A DNA stretch of 64,000 nt from the NCBI GenBank assembly GCA_030762895.1, contig CM061063.1:76133836-76197835 (forward strand). Direction: 5' to 3'. The notes below the pieces were generated by a model. That model was not told the DNA's origin and ran no database searches. It saw only the letters and a program-made list of their open reading frames with translations. The translations under genes and the position numbers were made by a program. Below are positions 1 through 11,594 of this stretch, piece by piece; within the stretch, counting starts at the first letter, position 1, and each line of letters starts with the position of its first letter. The stretch is from Sophora flavescens. Its lineage: Eukaryota; Streptophyta; Magnoliopsida; Fabales; Fabaceae.

Positions 1-770
1 AATGGGAGTGGAAGTGACAGATGCAGAATCATAGAAGGGAATTACAAATAATATAGAAAATTTTCATCTTCAAGCTAATAAGGGGATGAAGTATAAAATA
101 AACAATGATCTTCATAAACCAGAAAAATCTTATTCCTTAGAGAAGACCCTAGCACATAATAGATTAATCATTGCTTGCTAGGTCATTTGGGTTTATAGGA
201 AACATCCTGTTTCATAGAACTCCCTACACCATAGAAAAAAAAGGGTCACAAAAAATATAGTAGTAATAAATTAGCAAGAGATATGAATCATATGATGTGT
301 AGATGAGTGAAAGGAAAGGAGTATGAGAGCACATCCTACTGGACTACCCTATGTTTTGCAAATGTGATAGACTTCAATTCTATCCGGACAAATTTTTTTT
401 ATAAAACCTACCAGAGACATGAAAAAGATATTTCATTAAAGCAAATTTTAGAATAAGCAATCTTACAAAAGTTAAAGCATAAAACATTCTAACTGCAACC
501 TTCATGTTTTCACTATTCAAAAGAAGCCTTCTCTAAATTTTATGCAATATCAATATCAATGTATCAAGGAGATATATTAGAATAGGCCAATTGCTCAATA
601 AAAAACAGACGCTGACTTTAGCATCAAATGTCGTAGTGAAAATGGATAGACCAATAAGAAATGTCACAGAAAACCTTGGACACAGACATACCTTAAGCAA
701 TATCAGATAATTCAAATCATGGACTCCAATGATTTCCCGGATTTTATAGTGTTAAAAAGCTTAATATCTT
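1..770. other. AT-rich intergenic sequence, no gene recognised
   Basis: Short frames only, with no recognisable protein similarity. I looked on the minus strand for the missing C-terminal exons of the MAP65 gene that ends near 4281 and saw none. Confidence 0.5.
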
Positions 771-773
771 TAA

Positions 774-1068
774 GGGTGTGTTTGATTTGCAAAAATTCAG
801 GGGACTGGACAGCACAAAAAATTGTCCGCTGTTTGATTTGAAAAGTGGTCAGGGGACGGAGACAAAAAGAAGTTGAGGGACTGGACAAAAACCCCGAATT
901 TTGTCCCCCACCAAACCATAGGACAACTTTTTGTCCCATGGACAGACTATCAAAAGACAAAATTATCCTTACATCTCTCTCTCCTCCCTCTCTCTCCTTC
1001 TTTCTCTCCTCTCTCCCTCTCATAATGTATTTTCTCTCTGTAAATGACACAACTCAAACATAACTCAA

Positions 1069-1113
<45 letters not shown>

Positions 1114-1325
1114 CTAGACAAAATTATAATTGTGTATTTTATATATTAAATAATAAATATATTATAAAGGTTATTCCAGTAAATTTAATATTATTTTGTT
1201 TGTGCTGTCCATTATCTATCAAACAATGTACAAGACAAAGAATTGTCCTGTGACTCAAGGATTTATCCTGTGCTGTCTTGTCTGTCTTGAACTGTCCTGA
1301 TACCTTTTACAAATCAAACACACCC
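774..1325. mobile_element. Harbinger/Tourist-type MITE
   Basis: The left end begins GGGTGTGTTTGATTTG and the right end is its inverted complement (CAAATCAAACACACCC). Both ends are flanked by TAA (771-773 and 1326-1328), the 3-bp target duplication expected of PIF/Harbinger-type MITEs. The element is 552 bp and has no coding capacity. It carries repeated GGACAG/CTGTCC-type words inside each end and a long TA microsatellite in the middle. Confidence 0.8.
1072..1111. repeat. (TA)n microsatellite
   Basis: About 20 uninterrupted TA dinucleotides inside the MITE at 774-1325. Confidence 0.9.
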
Positions 1326-1328
1326 TAA

Positions 1329-2860
1329 GTCTTTGAGGATTTTGCTAACAAATGACTAAAAGATGCTAACAGATGTGTCCAAGCTCTTTCTGCCAAATAG
1401 AGAAGCAGGTGAAGAAACATGAATTGGAATCAAATAATTTCCTATGTTAACCATGGATAGATAACAAAAATCAAAATGCCAAAAAAATAAATGTTTATTA
1501 AAAAATAGAACAGAGGAAAGAAGAGAAACCATGGACAATATAATAGTGTTCATATTAGTCTGTAGGAACGGTTTTAGGTTCCGATAATGACAATAATGTA
1601 ATAATAGCAACAGATACACTAAGAAATATATCTAAATGTGGTTCAAGAGCAATGACACATGACACCAGAGAGTGAGAGTTAGTGTTTGACAAAGTGATGT
1701 AAATATCCCCTTGAATTGTTGCTGAACTATTCTTATCCTTATGTGTCTTCTTGATAGACAAGTTCTTCAAGAATCTTAACAAAGCTTCAACATGTCATTC
1801 CTGTAACAGCTACACTTGTCAATGATCTTCTAAGCTTCTGTGCTGTCTATGCTTTTCACTGTTATACATGTTATAATGTGATGTCTCCTAGAGAGAGTGT
1901 GTGATTAGGAAAAACACACTCAGCAACCAATGAAAAATAAGAATGGTTTGCTGTAAATAGAGAATTCAGATGCAGACAAAAGGGAGAGTTAGGTTAGGGA
2001 GGAAAAGAAATGGAGAGAGAATTGAAAAGTCAAAACCTAATTTCTTTATTTGTGCAAAGAGACAAAGAGAATGGTTGATTTTTGGAAGATGAAGAAATGG
2101 AGTGAGAGATGGGGCGATTCATCGGCCTAAAATTTGCTGTGAAAATGTCAACATCAACATACTATTGTAAAGCCTATACAATTCACCAAAATGATAAGCA
2201 AAACATTAATCTGCACAATTTATTAAAATTGATCATTGAATTCAAAGGATTCAGATATGCACAGTTCTTTCACCTGTACAATAGCGCCACCAGACCGCGT
2301 TATTTTTAACGTTGTTAGAGAACACCAATGGTGGCGACGACAACTAAGCACGTACGTGGTAGGAGATATATCACCACTGTTGTTGTAGGACGCCGACAGT
2401 GGTCACGGCAACGAAGCAGGGGTAGGAGGTAATCTTGGTGACCCATTTCCGTTGCGGTGATGGCGATGACGACGATAAAATAGGAGGTTTAGCGGCACGG
2501 TGCCTAATTCGCCAGGAATCAAGTATCCTCCATCCAAGTCCATTTCACCTCTATTTGTCTCTTCGAGCCCCAATCTTGCTAGGAAACTGTCATGATATGC
2601 TAAACGGACAGAGGCAGCTAGGAATTTGTAAAGGCAGAAAGTAACACACACAGAGTAACGGTTTGTGATATGAACGCAGAGAAGTGGCCACGTAAGATGA
2701 TTGAGATATGTGGCAAAAACTGGAAGAGATGTTGAAGTGCTGAGGTGACAACGCTACATTATGCGCGTCAGAAATTATATTATATAAATAGATTATAATA
2801 TTTAGAGTCTAAAGGGAGATAATCCTAAACCGTGCATCCTTAGTGGACTCATTGCCGACA
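1329..2860. other. intergenic sequence, no gene recognised
   Basis: Only short frames are present. An 82-residue minus-strand frame near 2403-2651 has balanced composition but no recognisable domain and no supporting splice context, so I do not call it. Confidence 0.4.
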
Positions 2861-2989
2861 AGTGATTTTTTTTTCCAGCCAATCGTGTTTCAAATCCGGT
2901 TTGCTGGCCTCCCTCCGTTGTGTCATCTTACTGGCAAGCACAATCTCCTACACTGTTGTGCCCTCGTTTTCACTGGTTACGTTACTGCC

Positions 2990-3480
2990 CCTCTCTTCAC
3001 TGACTAATTGGTTGGAAGCAACTGTGAGGCTTGGGCTTCAGATATCAAATTGTGGCTCAATGAGCAAGACTACACAGATCACCTCACTGAAAAGGCTGAA
3101 ACTGTGCCCAAGAAAGAACATTTCTGGCGGAAAAAGGTTGGTGCCCGAATTCTCTCTCATCATCGTTGCTCATCCGGGTGATCCTAGCATTGCCAAGCTA
3201 CAACTATTGGTGACGAACGGGGGTAGAGTAGCTCAAGTCGTTAAGAGCTAAGGGTTTACGATGTGGAAGGTATTGGAGGTTCAAGGTTCAATCCTTGACA
3301 AAGGAGAAAAATTAACAACATATTACCCTACTAACATTTGTCATTGGTGACGAGCTTATGCAAGTTGTCTACCTTGAGAGTCGTGTCACCTGGGAAACAT
3401 ACTCAGTCGCTTTCCTAATAGAGTCTGTATACGAGCTATCTCTTCTTTTGCTGTAGTTCATGCTGATGTTTTGGCTCATA
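2990..3480 (+). pseudogene. possible copia-type gag remnant, split by a SINE
   Basis: One plus-strand frame around 3030-3130 reads as a charged segment beginning LWLNEQDYTDHLTEKAE. It resembles the start of the gag domain of plant Ty1/copia polyproteins (a W-L-N...DHL...W-K-K-x-D/G-A pattern). The reading frame then breaks, and after the inserted SINE short related-looking frames continue to about 3450. No protease, integrase or RT follows and no LTRs are seen. The family resemblance is from memory and weak; this could also be unrelated sequence. Confidence 0.25.
3217..3342 (+). mobile_element. tRNA-derived SINE
   Basis: The body starts with a tRNA-like pol III promoter: box A around GTAGCTCAAGTCGTTAAGAGC and box B around GGTTCAAGGTTCAATCC. 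It ends with the tail CTACTAACATTTGTC. A perfect 11-bp target duplication, ATTGGTGACGA, flanks it (3206-3216 and 3343-3353). It is the same family as the copy in the cystatin intron (18656-18809) but shorter and more diverged. Confidence 0.8.
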
Positions 3481-3630
3481 AACTGTTTTTTATCTAACAA
3501 AAACCAAATAAACTGCAATAGAATCACCAACAAACAATAAACGTCTAGTAACCTACATGCATATGATATGATAGTTATTAGTTTGCCATTTTCCTTTTTT
3601 AAGTAAAACTAGTGAAAGGCACAGTCACTA

Positions 3631-4085
3631 CGGGTGTAATCGGGTCGGTTTGGATCGGATTTGAGGGATTTCATCATTCGAACCGATCAAATTTGATCGG
3701 TTCGGATTTGTCAAATTTTCAACTACGGATCCGAACCGAGCACAATCGGATCGGGTCGGATCATCGTGTTACCTATTATTTTTATTATTTACACTTAAAT
3801 ATTAATAAAAAAATAGAAAAATAAAATAAAATATATATATATTTAATTATTAATTATATTAAATAGCTATATAATAATATATTAATATTATATAAAATAA
3901 TTTAAAAATAAATATTTTATAGGGTTCGGATCGGTTCGAATCGGATTAGATTTCTCGGATTCGAGACCCGAACCGATCTGGTTCGGATTGGCGTTTTGGA
4001 ATCCGATTCAATGATCCGAACCAATCCACCAAAACCGGTTCGGATCCGTCAGGTTCGCGGATCGGATCAGATCCACTTACACCCC
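3631..4085. mobile_element. MITE rich in GGATCGGTTCGGAT words
   Basis: The left end reads CGGGTGTAATCGGGTCGG and the right end GATCCACTTACACCCC, so the outermost 8-9 bp form an inverted repeat (GGGTGTAA / TTACACCC). Both arms are filled with GGATCGG/CCGATCC-type words around an AT-rich centre. I could not define a convincing target duplication. It lies just downstream of the last MAP65 exon seen. Confidence 0.6.
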
Positions 4086-4280
4086 TAATAGTCACAACCT
4101 TGGCCTAATAAGTCTGCATGTCTTTTGGTGACAATGTGCTAAAGACAGATTGAAAACGTTAATGAAAATTTTAGCATATATTTAACAGCATCTACTGTTC
4201 TCCATGGAAATAACTTCAACAGTTAATATATAGCTATTCTAAGAATAATAAACTTCAAAGAAACTTGAAAAATTACCTAC

Positions 4281-7200
4281 CCTTTCATATTCATCTAGCC
4301 ACTTTTCCTCCTCAGCTGCAAATTTCCATTTTTCTACCTTATCTAAGATATCTCTTCTACTTAGAGCTTGCTCTTTGGCTTTTCTGATCTGATCATCCAT
4401 GCTTTGAAGCAGATCAGACAGATCCATATTACCTGCAAATCCATAAAAGCTTATGTGTTCAAAGGAAAACAAAAATTGAAAACAGACATTATGGACTCAC
4501 CTATAACAATATTTCTGGGAAGTGTTTAAGAGGGAAAGATCAGGAAAATAAAGATATGATTGGAAGCATTCACATTTCACACATAATTTTAAGAAAGAAA
4601 ATGTTCAATGATACTTTAGGCTCTAGAAAAGAAAAAAAAAATAGTTTAGGTACCAGATTCTATGGCTTATCAAAAATATATATATATATATACCAGATTC
4701 TATTTGGCTACTCAGAATCTGTCTAGCGGTTTCACCATCCACATCCATGTGAACTCCTCTATAAATTTCTTCAAGCTCATTCCGTCTCTTAAACACTAAA
4801 TCCTTCATCTTACTGCCTTTCAAAGCATTTAAGCGCTGAACTTCAACCTCAGCCTGCAAAAATATAAATAATCAAGCAACTAAAACTCAAATCTTGCAAG
4901 TGAACAATTAAAAGGCAAGTTCAAGTCAATGAAAGTTTTACCTGCTCAATGATATCTGCAGACAGGCACCCATGTGTTGACACTTCATCAACTGATGCTG
5001 AAATTAATCTAGTAACATGGCTGAAGGCCTTTTGCTCATCAATCGGTGTCTCCATAAGATCCCATAGCTCTGCTAGGAATTTAGCAAGCTCTTGTACCTA
5101 GAAGAAAGTAAAATTAGATTGATGAATCTTCAAGAACCTGTTGGAAATAAAGTGCTCCATTGAAAACGAAATTAGGCACAAGATTAATTCCCTGTATGTT
5201 TTATATGGATTATGGATTATATCAATATTTCAATCGGAAAATAATTCATTGCAAGAAATGGAGTATGTCAAATGAGATGATACACCTACGTTACTTGCAA
5301 GTTGCAACAGTAAGTCACATGCATTAACATGTGGAAACAAGTACAAGTTCACTCAAAGTATTTCATCTAGATCAGAATAAATCACCTTTTGCAGCCTGTT
5401 TTGCTTCTCCTGCTTTAATGAATGAATAACCCCAGTCAATCTGGCAAGAGTGTCATTGCTGATGCTCTGTAGTGTACCTTTTGATGAATAACCCAAGCTC
5501 GGGTGAATTTCATTTAATATCTTTCGAAAATCAATTGACATTACTACTGAAAGCTCAGTAATAGAACTGATATGAGTCTTCACTTTCTGCTGGCGCAAGA
5601 TCTGGTTGGAGAAAAGAAAAAGGAACTAACGTCACTCAAAAAGCAACTAAAAGACAATTACAAATATTGTATGACTATATATTCTGAATTTGGTAGAACC
5701 TTTTCATTCTGAAGTTCCTGGAGGTGTGACTTGAGCTCGCCCAGTTTCTTCACTGTCAGGTCAGATTGATCAACTTCTGCATCTGTGAGACTTTTGGACT
5801 GCCCGCAGCAAGCTATTTCAGCACATATCTGAGAAATCTGGGTCTTTATGTTTGAAAATTCCTTAATTCTATCATCTTTCTTTGACCTCAAATCCTCTAA
5901 GACAGGTCTTATGGTAGCTAATTGCTGCTTAAGAGTGCCCTTTCCCTTTCAAATGCAAAACTGAATCAGTTGAATAGATAGCTTGCTAATTCAACTAGCA
6001 TAGTGCTAAATGTGCACAGGTACAAACATGAGATCATGGACTCATCAAGCATGAGATTATAGTAATTAATTCAAAAAAAAAGATGGAAATAAATCAATCA
6101 GAGAATCTCATAATGATTATAGTGAACAATATGTTGAAAATTGTTGGAAATAGCATAAAAAAGTAGATAGCATTCACAAAATTCACTTTGATAAAATGAG
6201 GCACGTACATGCCTCCTGTATAGACATTATTAAGAGTTAAGACTAGATAGTCTTCTGTGTCATTCTTTCTCAGTAATGTAGGAAAAAGAAGTAATTGATA
6301 ATTGATATATGCTAAAATTACACTTACGATTTACATAAAAGTAGACAAAAGAAAGTATGGATGTTATCAAAAGAAAACATCTAGCTCTGTCATGTTTGAG
6401 GTTCCCATTCCCAATGGTCCTCTTTGACACAAACTTTATTGTAGTATAGTGTATAAGGATATAAGGATTCCAAATTGATAGCAATAGCCACAAAGCAAAA
6501 TGGGAATCTACCCGTGAGAATGTGGTGCATTCCCCAAGGGAAAAAAAAAGATTGGTGACTTCAGCTTCAGCATCAGCTAACGACCGGTATAAGTCAGCCT
6601 TGTGCTTTCTCGTTTCTTCAACCTTTCGGTGATAAATATCAAGGCATTCTTGCTCCAGTTGAAGAAGCATATTGTCTCTATCACTGTCACTCTCCCCAAT
6701 CTCGTCCCATATCACCTGGAAAAAAACAAGAGATCATTAGTTTATACTACACAGGTTACATGTGAAGCAATACAATGTATTCTTAGTCGAAAGTCTTAGT
6801 CGAAAGGTTTTAAATTGTAAACGCAATATTGTGTTTTTGAGAGTATCCTCAACCGCATCGCAACAGCAATTATGACCGCATGAGACACATTTTCCCACAA
6901 TTGTTCACAATTGCAGTAAACACAATGCAACTGCAATTTAAAACCATGACAACAATTTAATATATCACAGGTTTACCTAGACTATGCAGCAGCAACAGCT
7001 CCTCATAAGCTCAACCAATAAAATTTCCAAGTGACACTACCAAGACCAACGACCTAACATTTGTGATGAATATTATACAGCATGCCTATTTATTTTACAT
7101 AATTTAAAATTATAAATCTGTGAATAAAAAAATCAATGAATGAGCATGTTACCACATATAGGGTTTATCATGAACCAAAGTCAATTTTAACCAAACTCTG

Positions 7201-7588
7201 AAGCTGCAAATGGCTCCTTTAATTCAAATTGCACTAGACACTCGTATGCTCACACAAAAGAATACATGAACACAGAATAATCTCATTAATAGCATCTGCT
7301 TGAACCAATCACATTAATGTGAATATTCTAGAGTCAGCAGAAAGCCGGAATTCTTTCGAAAACAAGCAAAAGAAGCATCAAAACTTAGAGCAAGGAAATG
7401 AAGAGAAGCAGAAAATGGGAAATGCTATAATTTCCACCACTCTATCTCAATATCCAAATAATGAGAAACAAAATTGACAGCAGTGAGTTAATGTTAGTGA
7501 GGAAATATCGGTGAAAAACCTGCAATTGCCGGAGGAGAGAAGCGCAGGTGGTGCGAGAGGGAGAAAGGGAGTGAGGCATGGCCGCCAT
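4281..7588 (-). CDS. MAP65/PRC1/Ase1-family microtubule-associated protein, N-terminal seven exons
   Basis: Exons on the minus strand: 7588-7520, 6715-6512, 5939-5700 (an alternative acceptor would start at 5945), 5601-5386, 5097-4942, 4853-4694 and 4432-4281. All have GT-AG boundaries and keep phase, giving about 400 codons. The second exon carries the family hallmark IWDEIGES...ML-QLEQECLDIY. Later exons have the SNDTLARLT, LW-LMETP, KDLVFKRRNELEEI and ALSRRDILDKVEKW blocks in the expected order. Family members cross-link antiparallel microtubules in the phragmoplast and cortical arrays through a long coiled coil. Plant members are usually about 550-700 residues. The expected next exon (the GAH-LKRAEKAR block, part of the microtubule-binding domain) is not in the 4.28 kb left of the last exon. 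The gene is therefore truncated, or has a large intron running off the window. Start chosen at the first of two close ATGs. Confidence 0.88.
6806..6945. mobile_element. short MITE in MAP65 intron 1
   Basis: The left end GGTTTTAAATTGTAAACGCA is an imperfect inverted copy of the right end, which reads TGCAACTGCAATTTAAAACC. It is 140 bp and non-coding, within the intron between the first two MAP65 exons. The target duplication is not clear. Confidence 0.6.
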
Positions 7589-8172
7589 TTTTGCGAAGAC
7601 GAAGAAGAGCAGCCAGAGAATGAAACCCTAGCTAGAAGAGAGAGATGAAGAAATCAGAAACGGCGAAAGTTACGAGCGTTGGTTTTGGGAAATTCATTAG
7701 AGAAGAATAAGATCCCTTGATTTGTGTTTTTGACAAATTACCTTTTTGAAACTCAACGCTTCGCTTTTGGGTTTTGGCGCCAAACACATATGTTTCGATT
7801 TTTCTATATTTTATATATTTTTTGTGTTTTACCAAAAAAAAATTTGTGCTTGCATAAGCTTATGATAAAAAGGATTTGAATGGAATTGATTTTCTAAAAT
7901 TAATTTAGTTAGGAATGAGTTTGAAGTGAAATGATTGATGTTTGAAGGTTTTCGTTTTGAAAGCAAGTTTGATGTAAAATCGAGTGTAAAATTTTCAACC
8001 CAATGCAAAAACTACTTTTTATAGCTTATAGTCAAAATCGCTTCTGAAGGCAAAATCAATTTTACTTTATAGTAACCGAACATATCATTTTTACTAAAAT
8101 CATCATGTTTGACAGGGGACAAAATCAATTCTAAAAGTTTCTAACGTGAAACCAAACACACGCTTAGGCTAA
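7589..8172. other. MAP65 upstream region
   Basis: Contains the 5' UTR and putative promoter of the minus-strand MAP65 gene. The part 7880-8165 is rich in AAAATCAATTTT words and ends AAACCAAACACACGC, suggesting a worn MITE end. No gene is seen. Confidence 0.45.
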
Positions 8173-8463
8173 GGTAGCGTTTGGTACCAAATTTTGAAAA
8201 AATATTTTTGGAAATGTTGACATGAGAATAAAAGTTTCGTATGTTTTTTCGTCAAAAAAAAATCATATGTTTAGTACAAGTTTTTAAAAAAATTATTATC
8301 AGGTATAAAAGATATCTGTAAATAAAATTAGTAATTAGTAGCCAAAAAAAAACTTGAGAAAACTCTTTCGATGTGTGAAGGTGGGAAAGAAATATTCATG
8401 GAATGTGATTCTCATGAATGTAATTTACCCGAAAATAAAACATTCCAGTAACCAAACGCAACC
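8173..8463. mobile_element. Harbinger/Tourist-type MITE
   Basis: The left end GGTAGCGTTTGGTACC and the right end GTAACCAAACGCAACC form an imperfect terminal inverted repeat. TAA flanks both sides (8170-8172, 8464-8466). It is 291 bp and non-coding. Confidence 0.7.
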
Positions 8464-8472
8464 TAAGGACAA

Positions 8473-8636
8473 AACTTAGGTACGATTTAATAGGTACATT
8501 TAGTGTTGTTTTTCAATAAGATTATGACATGTGTAACAACTCATCAATGAAAACATAACATGTGTATGAGCTGTTATACATGTCATAATTCTATTAACAA
8601 CATCACCTAGTGTACCTTTGGATTTGTACCTAAGTT
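8473..8636. mobile_element. foldback MITE, nearly palindromic
   Basis: The two halves are inverted copies almost end to end. ACTTAGGTAC, TAGGTACA, TAGTGTTGTT and ATTATGACATGT in the left half reappear as their complements in the right half, around a short centre near 8555. It is about 164 bp, so the transcript could fold as a single hairpin. Confidence 0.65.
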
Positions 8637-8643
8637 TCTTCCT

Positions 8644-8973
8644 TAGGTTAAAGTATACTTTTGTTCCCTTATTTTTATTTTAGTCTTCAATTTGGTCCCC
8701 TATTATTTTCAATGTGGTCTTTTTCGTTTGAATTGTGATACGGAAAGGACCACATAGGCGTAACTTTTACAAAATAAGAAATCATTTATAACCAAAAAAG
8801 AGACTATGTGGGTTTAACTTTTGTAAAATAAGAGATTATTTTGAAATAAGAAATAAAAGAACGATCACATGGTATAATCTTACAGAATAAGAGATCATTT
8901 TAGAATAAAAAATAAAAGAGAGACCAAATTGAAATCGAAAATAAAATAAGAGACCAAAAGTATAGTTTAGCCT
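8644..8973. mobile_element. MITE with GGTTAAAGTATACTTTTG ends
   Basis: The left end TAGGTTAAAGTATACTTTTG is matched by the right end CAAAAGTATAGTTTAGCCTA in inverted orientation. The interior repeats GAGACCAAA / TTGGTCTC-like words. It is about 330 bp and non-coding. It abuts the foldback element on its left. Confidence 0.65.
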
Positions 8974-9589
8974 ATTTATTAACTAATTATTTATTAACTA
9001 ATAATATGGTCGATATGATTTTTTATATTAATTTTATTTATCTATATAAAAGACTGTTATCTATTAATTTTTTATCCTAAATATATCGACATATATATAT
9101 ATTGACAAATATCCTAAATATATAATTAGTCAGTGAAATATGAGAGGTATTATAAATTATTATTTTTTTAATTTATGAGAAGATAAATGAAAAATTTAAT
9201 TAAAATAATAAGCATAAAAATGAGAGAAAAATAAAATAAAATATAATCTATAAATTCAAACGCTACTTCAAGTAAAGATAGCATCGTTTATCAAACACAT
9301 CTAACTTGGTAAAAAAAAAATTAATGATGTTATTATTTATAATTAGTTGGTTTTATTACACTTTCTGTTTATAATGTTGTATACTGTTCGGTAAATAATT
9401 TTTATTTAATTTATTTTAATAACTTTGGCAATCAAATCTATTATTTATTATTTATTTTAATAATCTTGATAAACAAAGGAAAGAAAGAAAAAGCATGCTT
9501 AAGGAGGAAGCAAGAATGAAGAATCTGCGACGTTGCGCCCATCCCAATAGCATACGTATTGGGTTGAATTGAAGCTTATCGAATTATTA
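8974..9589. other. AT-rich intergenic sequence
   Basis: Very AT-rich with short TATATA runs. No coding region or clear repeat boundary is seen. Confidence 0.5.
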
Positions 9590-10560
9590 CTAGTGTATGG
9601 ACCCGTGCCAAGCACGGAGAATATATACTTTTTTAGGATTTTATTTTAAATTTTAATTCTTGAGTTTATGTTCTTAAGGTACATAAATTTTTGTAGGGAA
9701 TTATATACCAAAATTTGTTAAATAATTATTTTGTCTAAATGGTCAATCACAAAATATAACAAATAGTAACCCTAATAATTATTATTGATAATACAATACA
9801 TATAACGACTCTTAAATATATATAGTAAGTACATACGATCTACTACACAGTTTTATTATTAATAATATAATTTAAAAAATAAGACATATATTAAGAATAT
9901 ACAAAAAAAAGCATAATATTTGAAATAGATATTAAAGTTTCATTGTGAATTTTTTTTCAAAACAAAATTATATCTATAGAAAATATATTCGTCTATCATA
10001 TTATTGTTTTTGTTATTAAAAAAATATTTTGAGTTAATTTTCCTCTTTCCCCGTGCTAGTGGATCATTTTTCAAAAATGTATTTATCTACCATATTATTA
10101 TTTTTCTTCTATCTTAAAAATTTATTAGATTTATTTCTACTCTTTTCCCGTGCAAGTTAACTTTTTAAGATAATATATTTATCTATCATGCTATTTTTAT
10201 CTTTTCTATTGAAAATCTATTTGATTTATTTATCCCCTTTTCGAGCAATTTAACCATTTTTAGAAAATATATTTGTCTGTATCATTTTTTTTCTCTGTTG
10301 AAAATCTATTTCAATTAATTCAACTCTTTTCCCCTTGCAATGAACCATTTTTAGAAGATTTATTTATATATTATTTTATTAATCTTATTCGTATTCTCTC
10401 TTAAAATCTATTTGGTTTATCGTTTTTCTTATTTTTTTATGCAAGTTAAACATTTTTAGAAAATATGTTTATCTACGATATTACTTTTCTCTTCTCTTTT
10501 TCCTTATAAGATAGGAAACCTATTTTCTTGTGTCCTGCACCGAAGTATGTAACACCATGT
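9590..10560 (-). mobile_element. Helitron-like 3' terminus and body, minus strand, 5' end undefined
   Basis: Read on the minus strand, the sequence ends with the hairpin CCGTGC-TTG-GCACGG (9603-9617), a short spacer, then CTAG (9593-9590) followed by T. This is the canonical Helitron 3' structure (subterminal hairpin, CTRR, insertion next to T). No Rep/helicase coding sequence is seen, so this would be non-autonomous. The 5' TC terminus was not located, and the right limit given is only where the repeat-rich body fades. Confidence 0.5.
9940..10500. repeat. degenerate ~100-bp tandem repeats inside the Helitron-like body
   Basis: About five to six diverged units share the order: TTTCCCCGTGC-like word, ATTTTTAGAAAATATATTT, ATCTACCATATTA, then TCTATTGAAAATCTATTT. 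Recognisable unit starts lie near 10041, 10141, 10231, 10321 and 10430, giving periods of roughly 90-110 bp. Divergence between units is high. Confidence 0.65.
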
Positions 10561-11143
10561 TTTTCGTATGCTCCTTTGTCAGTAAATACATGCTTTAATG
10601 TGTTTATTTTTGATAAAATCTAGAGGATAATTTTATTCAAAATAAAATCATTTTCTTGTGTTGTTTTACCGTATGAAGTCACAGTAAAATTTTCGGTAGA
10701 AAATTTAGACGAAAACCGGTCTGGGTTCTCACTGTCAGTATAAGTTTACTGAGTTAGAGACCAAATTTTAATTCGTGAACGAGACGGTTAGTGTTTTTAT
10801 GATGTTTTGTGTGGGTTTGGAGTTTTTCGAAAAATCTTGTTTGCGGCCAAATCTTAGGGATTTCCTGGGCGAAATCGTCCGGAAATACAATCGGGGAAGT
10901 CATCTGATACGCAATGGAGCAGAGCATCAAGAGGATAAAGTGACACGAATTGACTTGATGTGAAGGTTATGACACACATCAAAAAGTGAATCGTGATTTT
11001 TTTTCAAAAATCTCACTTTTTCATCTTTCTCTCTCCAATCACATCACATCACCTTAACTTCTTATCCTCTCTACAAGCAACTCACCTTCTTTCTTCTCTT
11101 CTTTCTTCCTCTCCCAAAACCGTGACCCTCTCCTCTCACTCTC

Positions 11144-11149
11144 TATAAA
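11144..11149 (+). promoter_or_regulatory. putative LTR TATA box
   Basis: TATAAA follows a CT-rich stretch (TCTCTCTCCAATC..., CCTCTCACTCTC), about 470 bp into the LTR. It is the best promoter candidate in the LTR. Confidence 0.5.
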
Positions 11150-11594
11150 CACTCTTCATTTCCACACTTCATCATTTTCCTCCATTTCTCACATTTACAC
11201 TTTATTACATTTCTTCTTCTTTTTCTCTCTTACAAAGTTTACATTTTTATCAAGTTTTTCTCTTAGAGTTCTTCATCAAAGTTGTTCATCTTGTTAATGG
11301 TAATACTTCTATGTAGTTCTTTTTCAAAGTTTCATCTTTTGTTTCAAAGTTTTCTTCATATGTCCTTTATGTGCTTTTAACTTCTAAAACCTCTCAAAAT
11401 GGTAGAAAACTCATTTTGAGTTGAAACCACTTTCTATATTCTTGTATTTACTCACACTATCACATACTAAAAGGTTGTGTAAAACAAAGTTTCCAAACCT
11501 CTTCTTCCTAAGGAGGTCGAAACCATGTATATGGTTTAGGTGAATCTTGTTTCAACTTTTACATGTATGAGTTTGTATTTGAGTTTCATTCCGA

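Noticed and set aside
2403..2651. 82-codon minus-strand ORF of balanced composition
   Set aside because: No recognisable similarity, promoter or splice partner; the length is within chance expectation.
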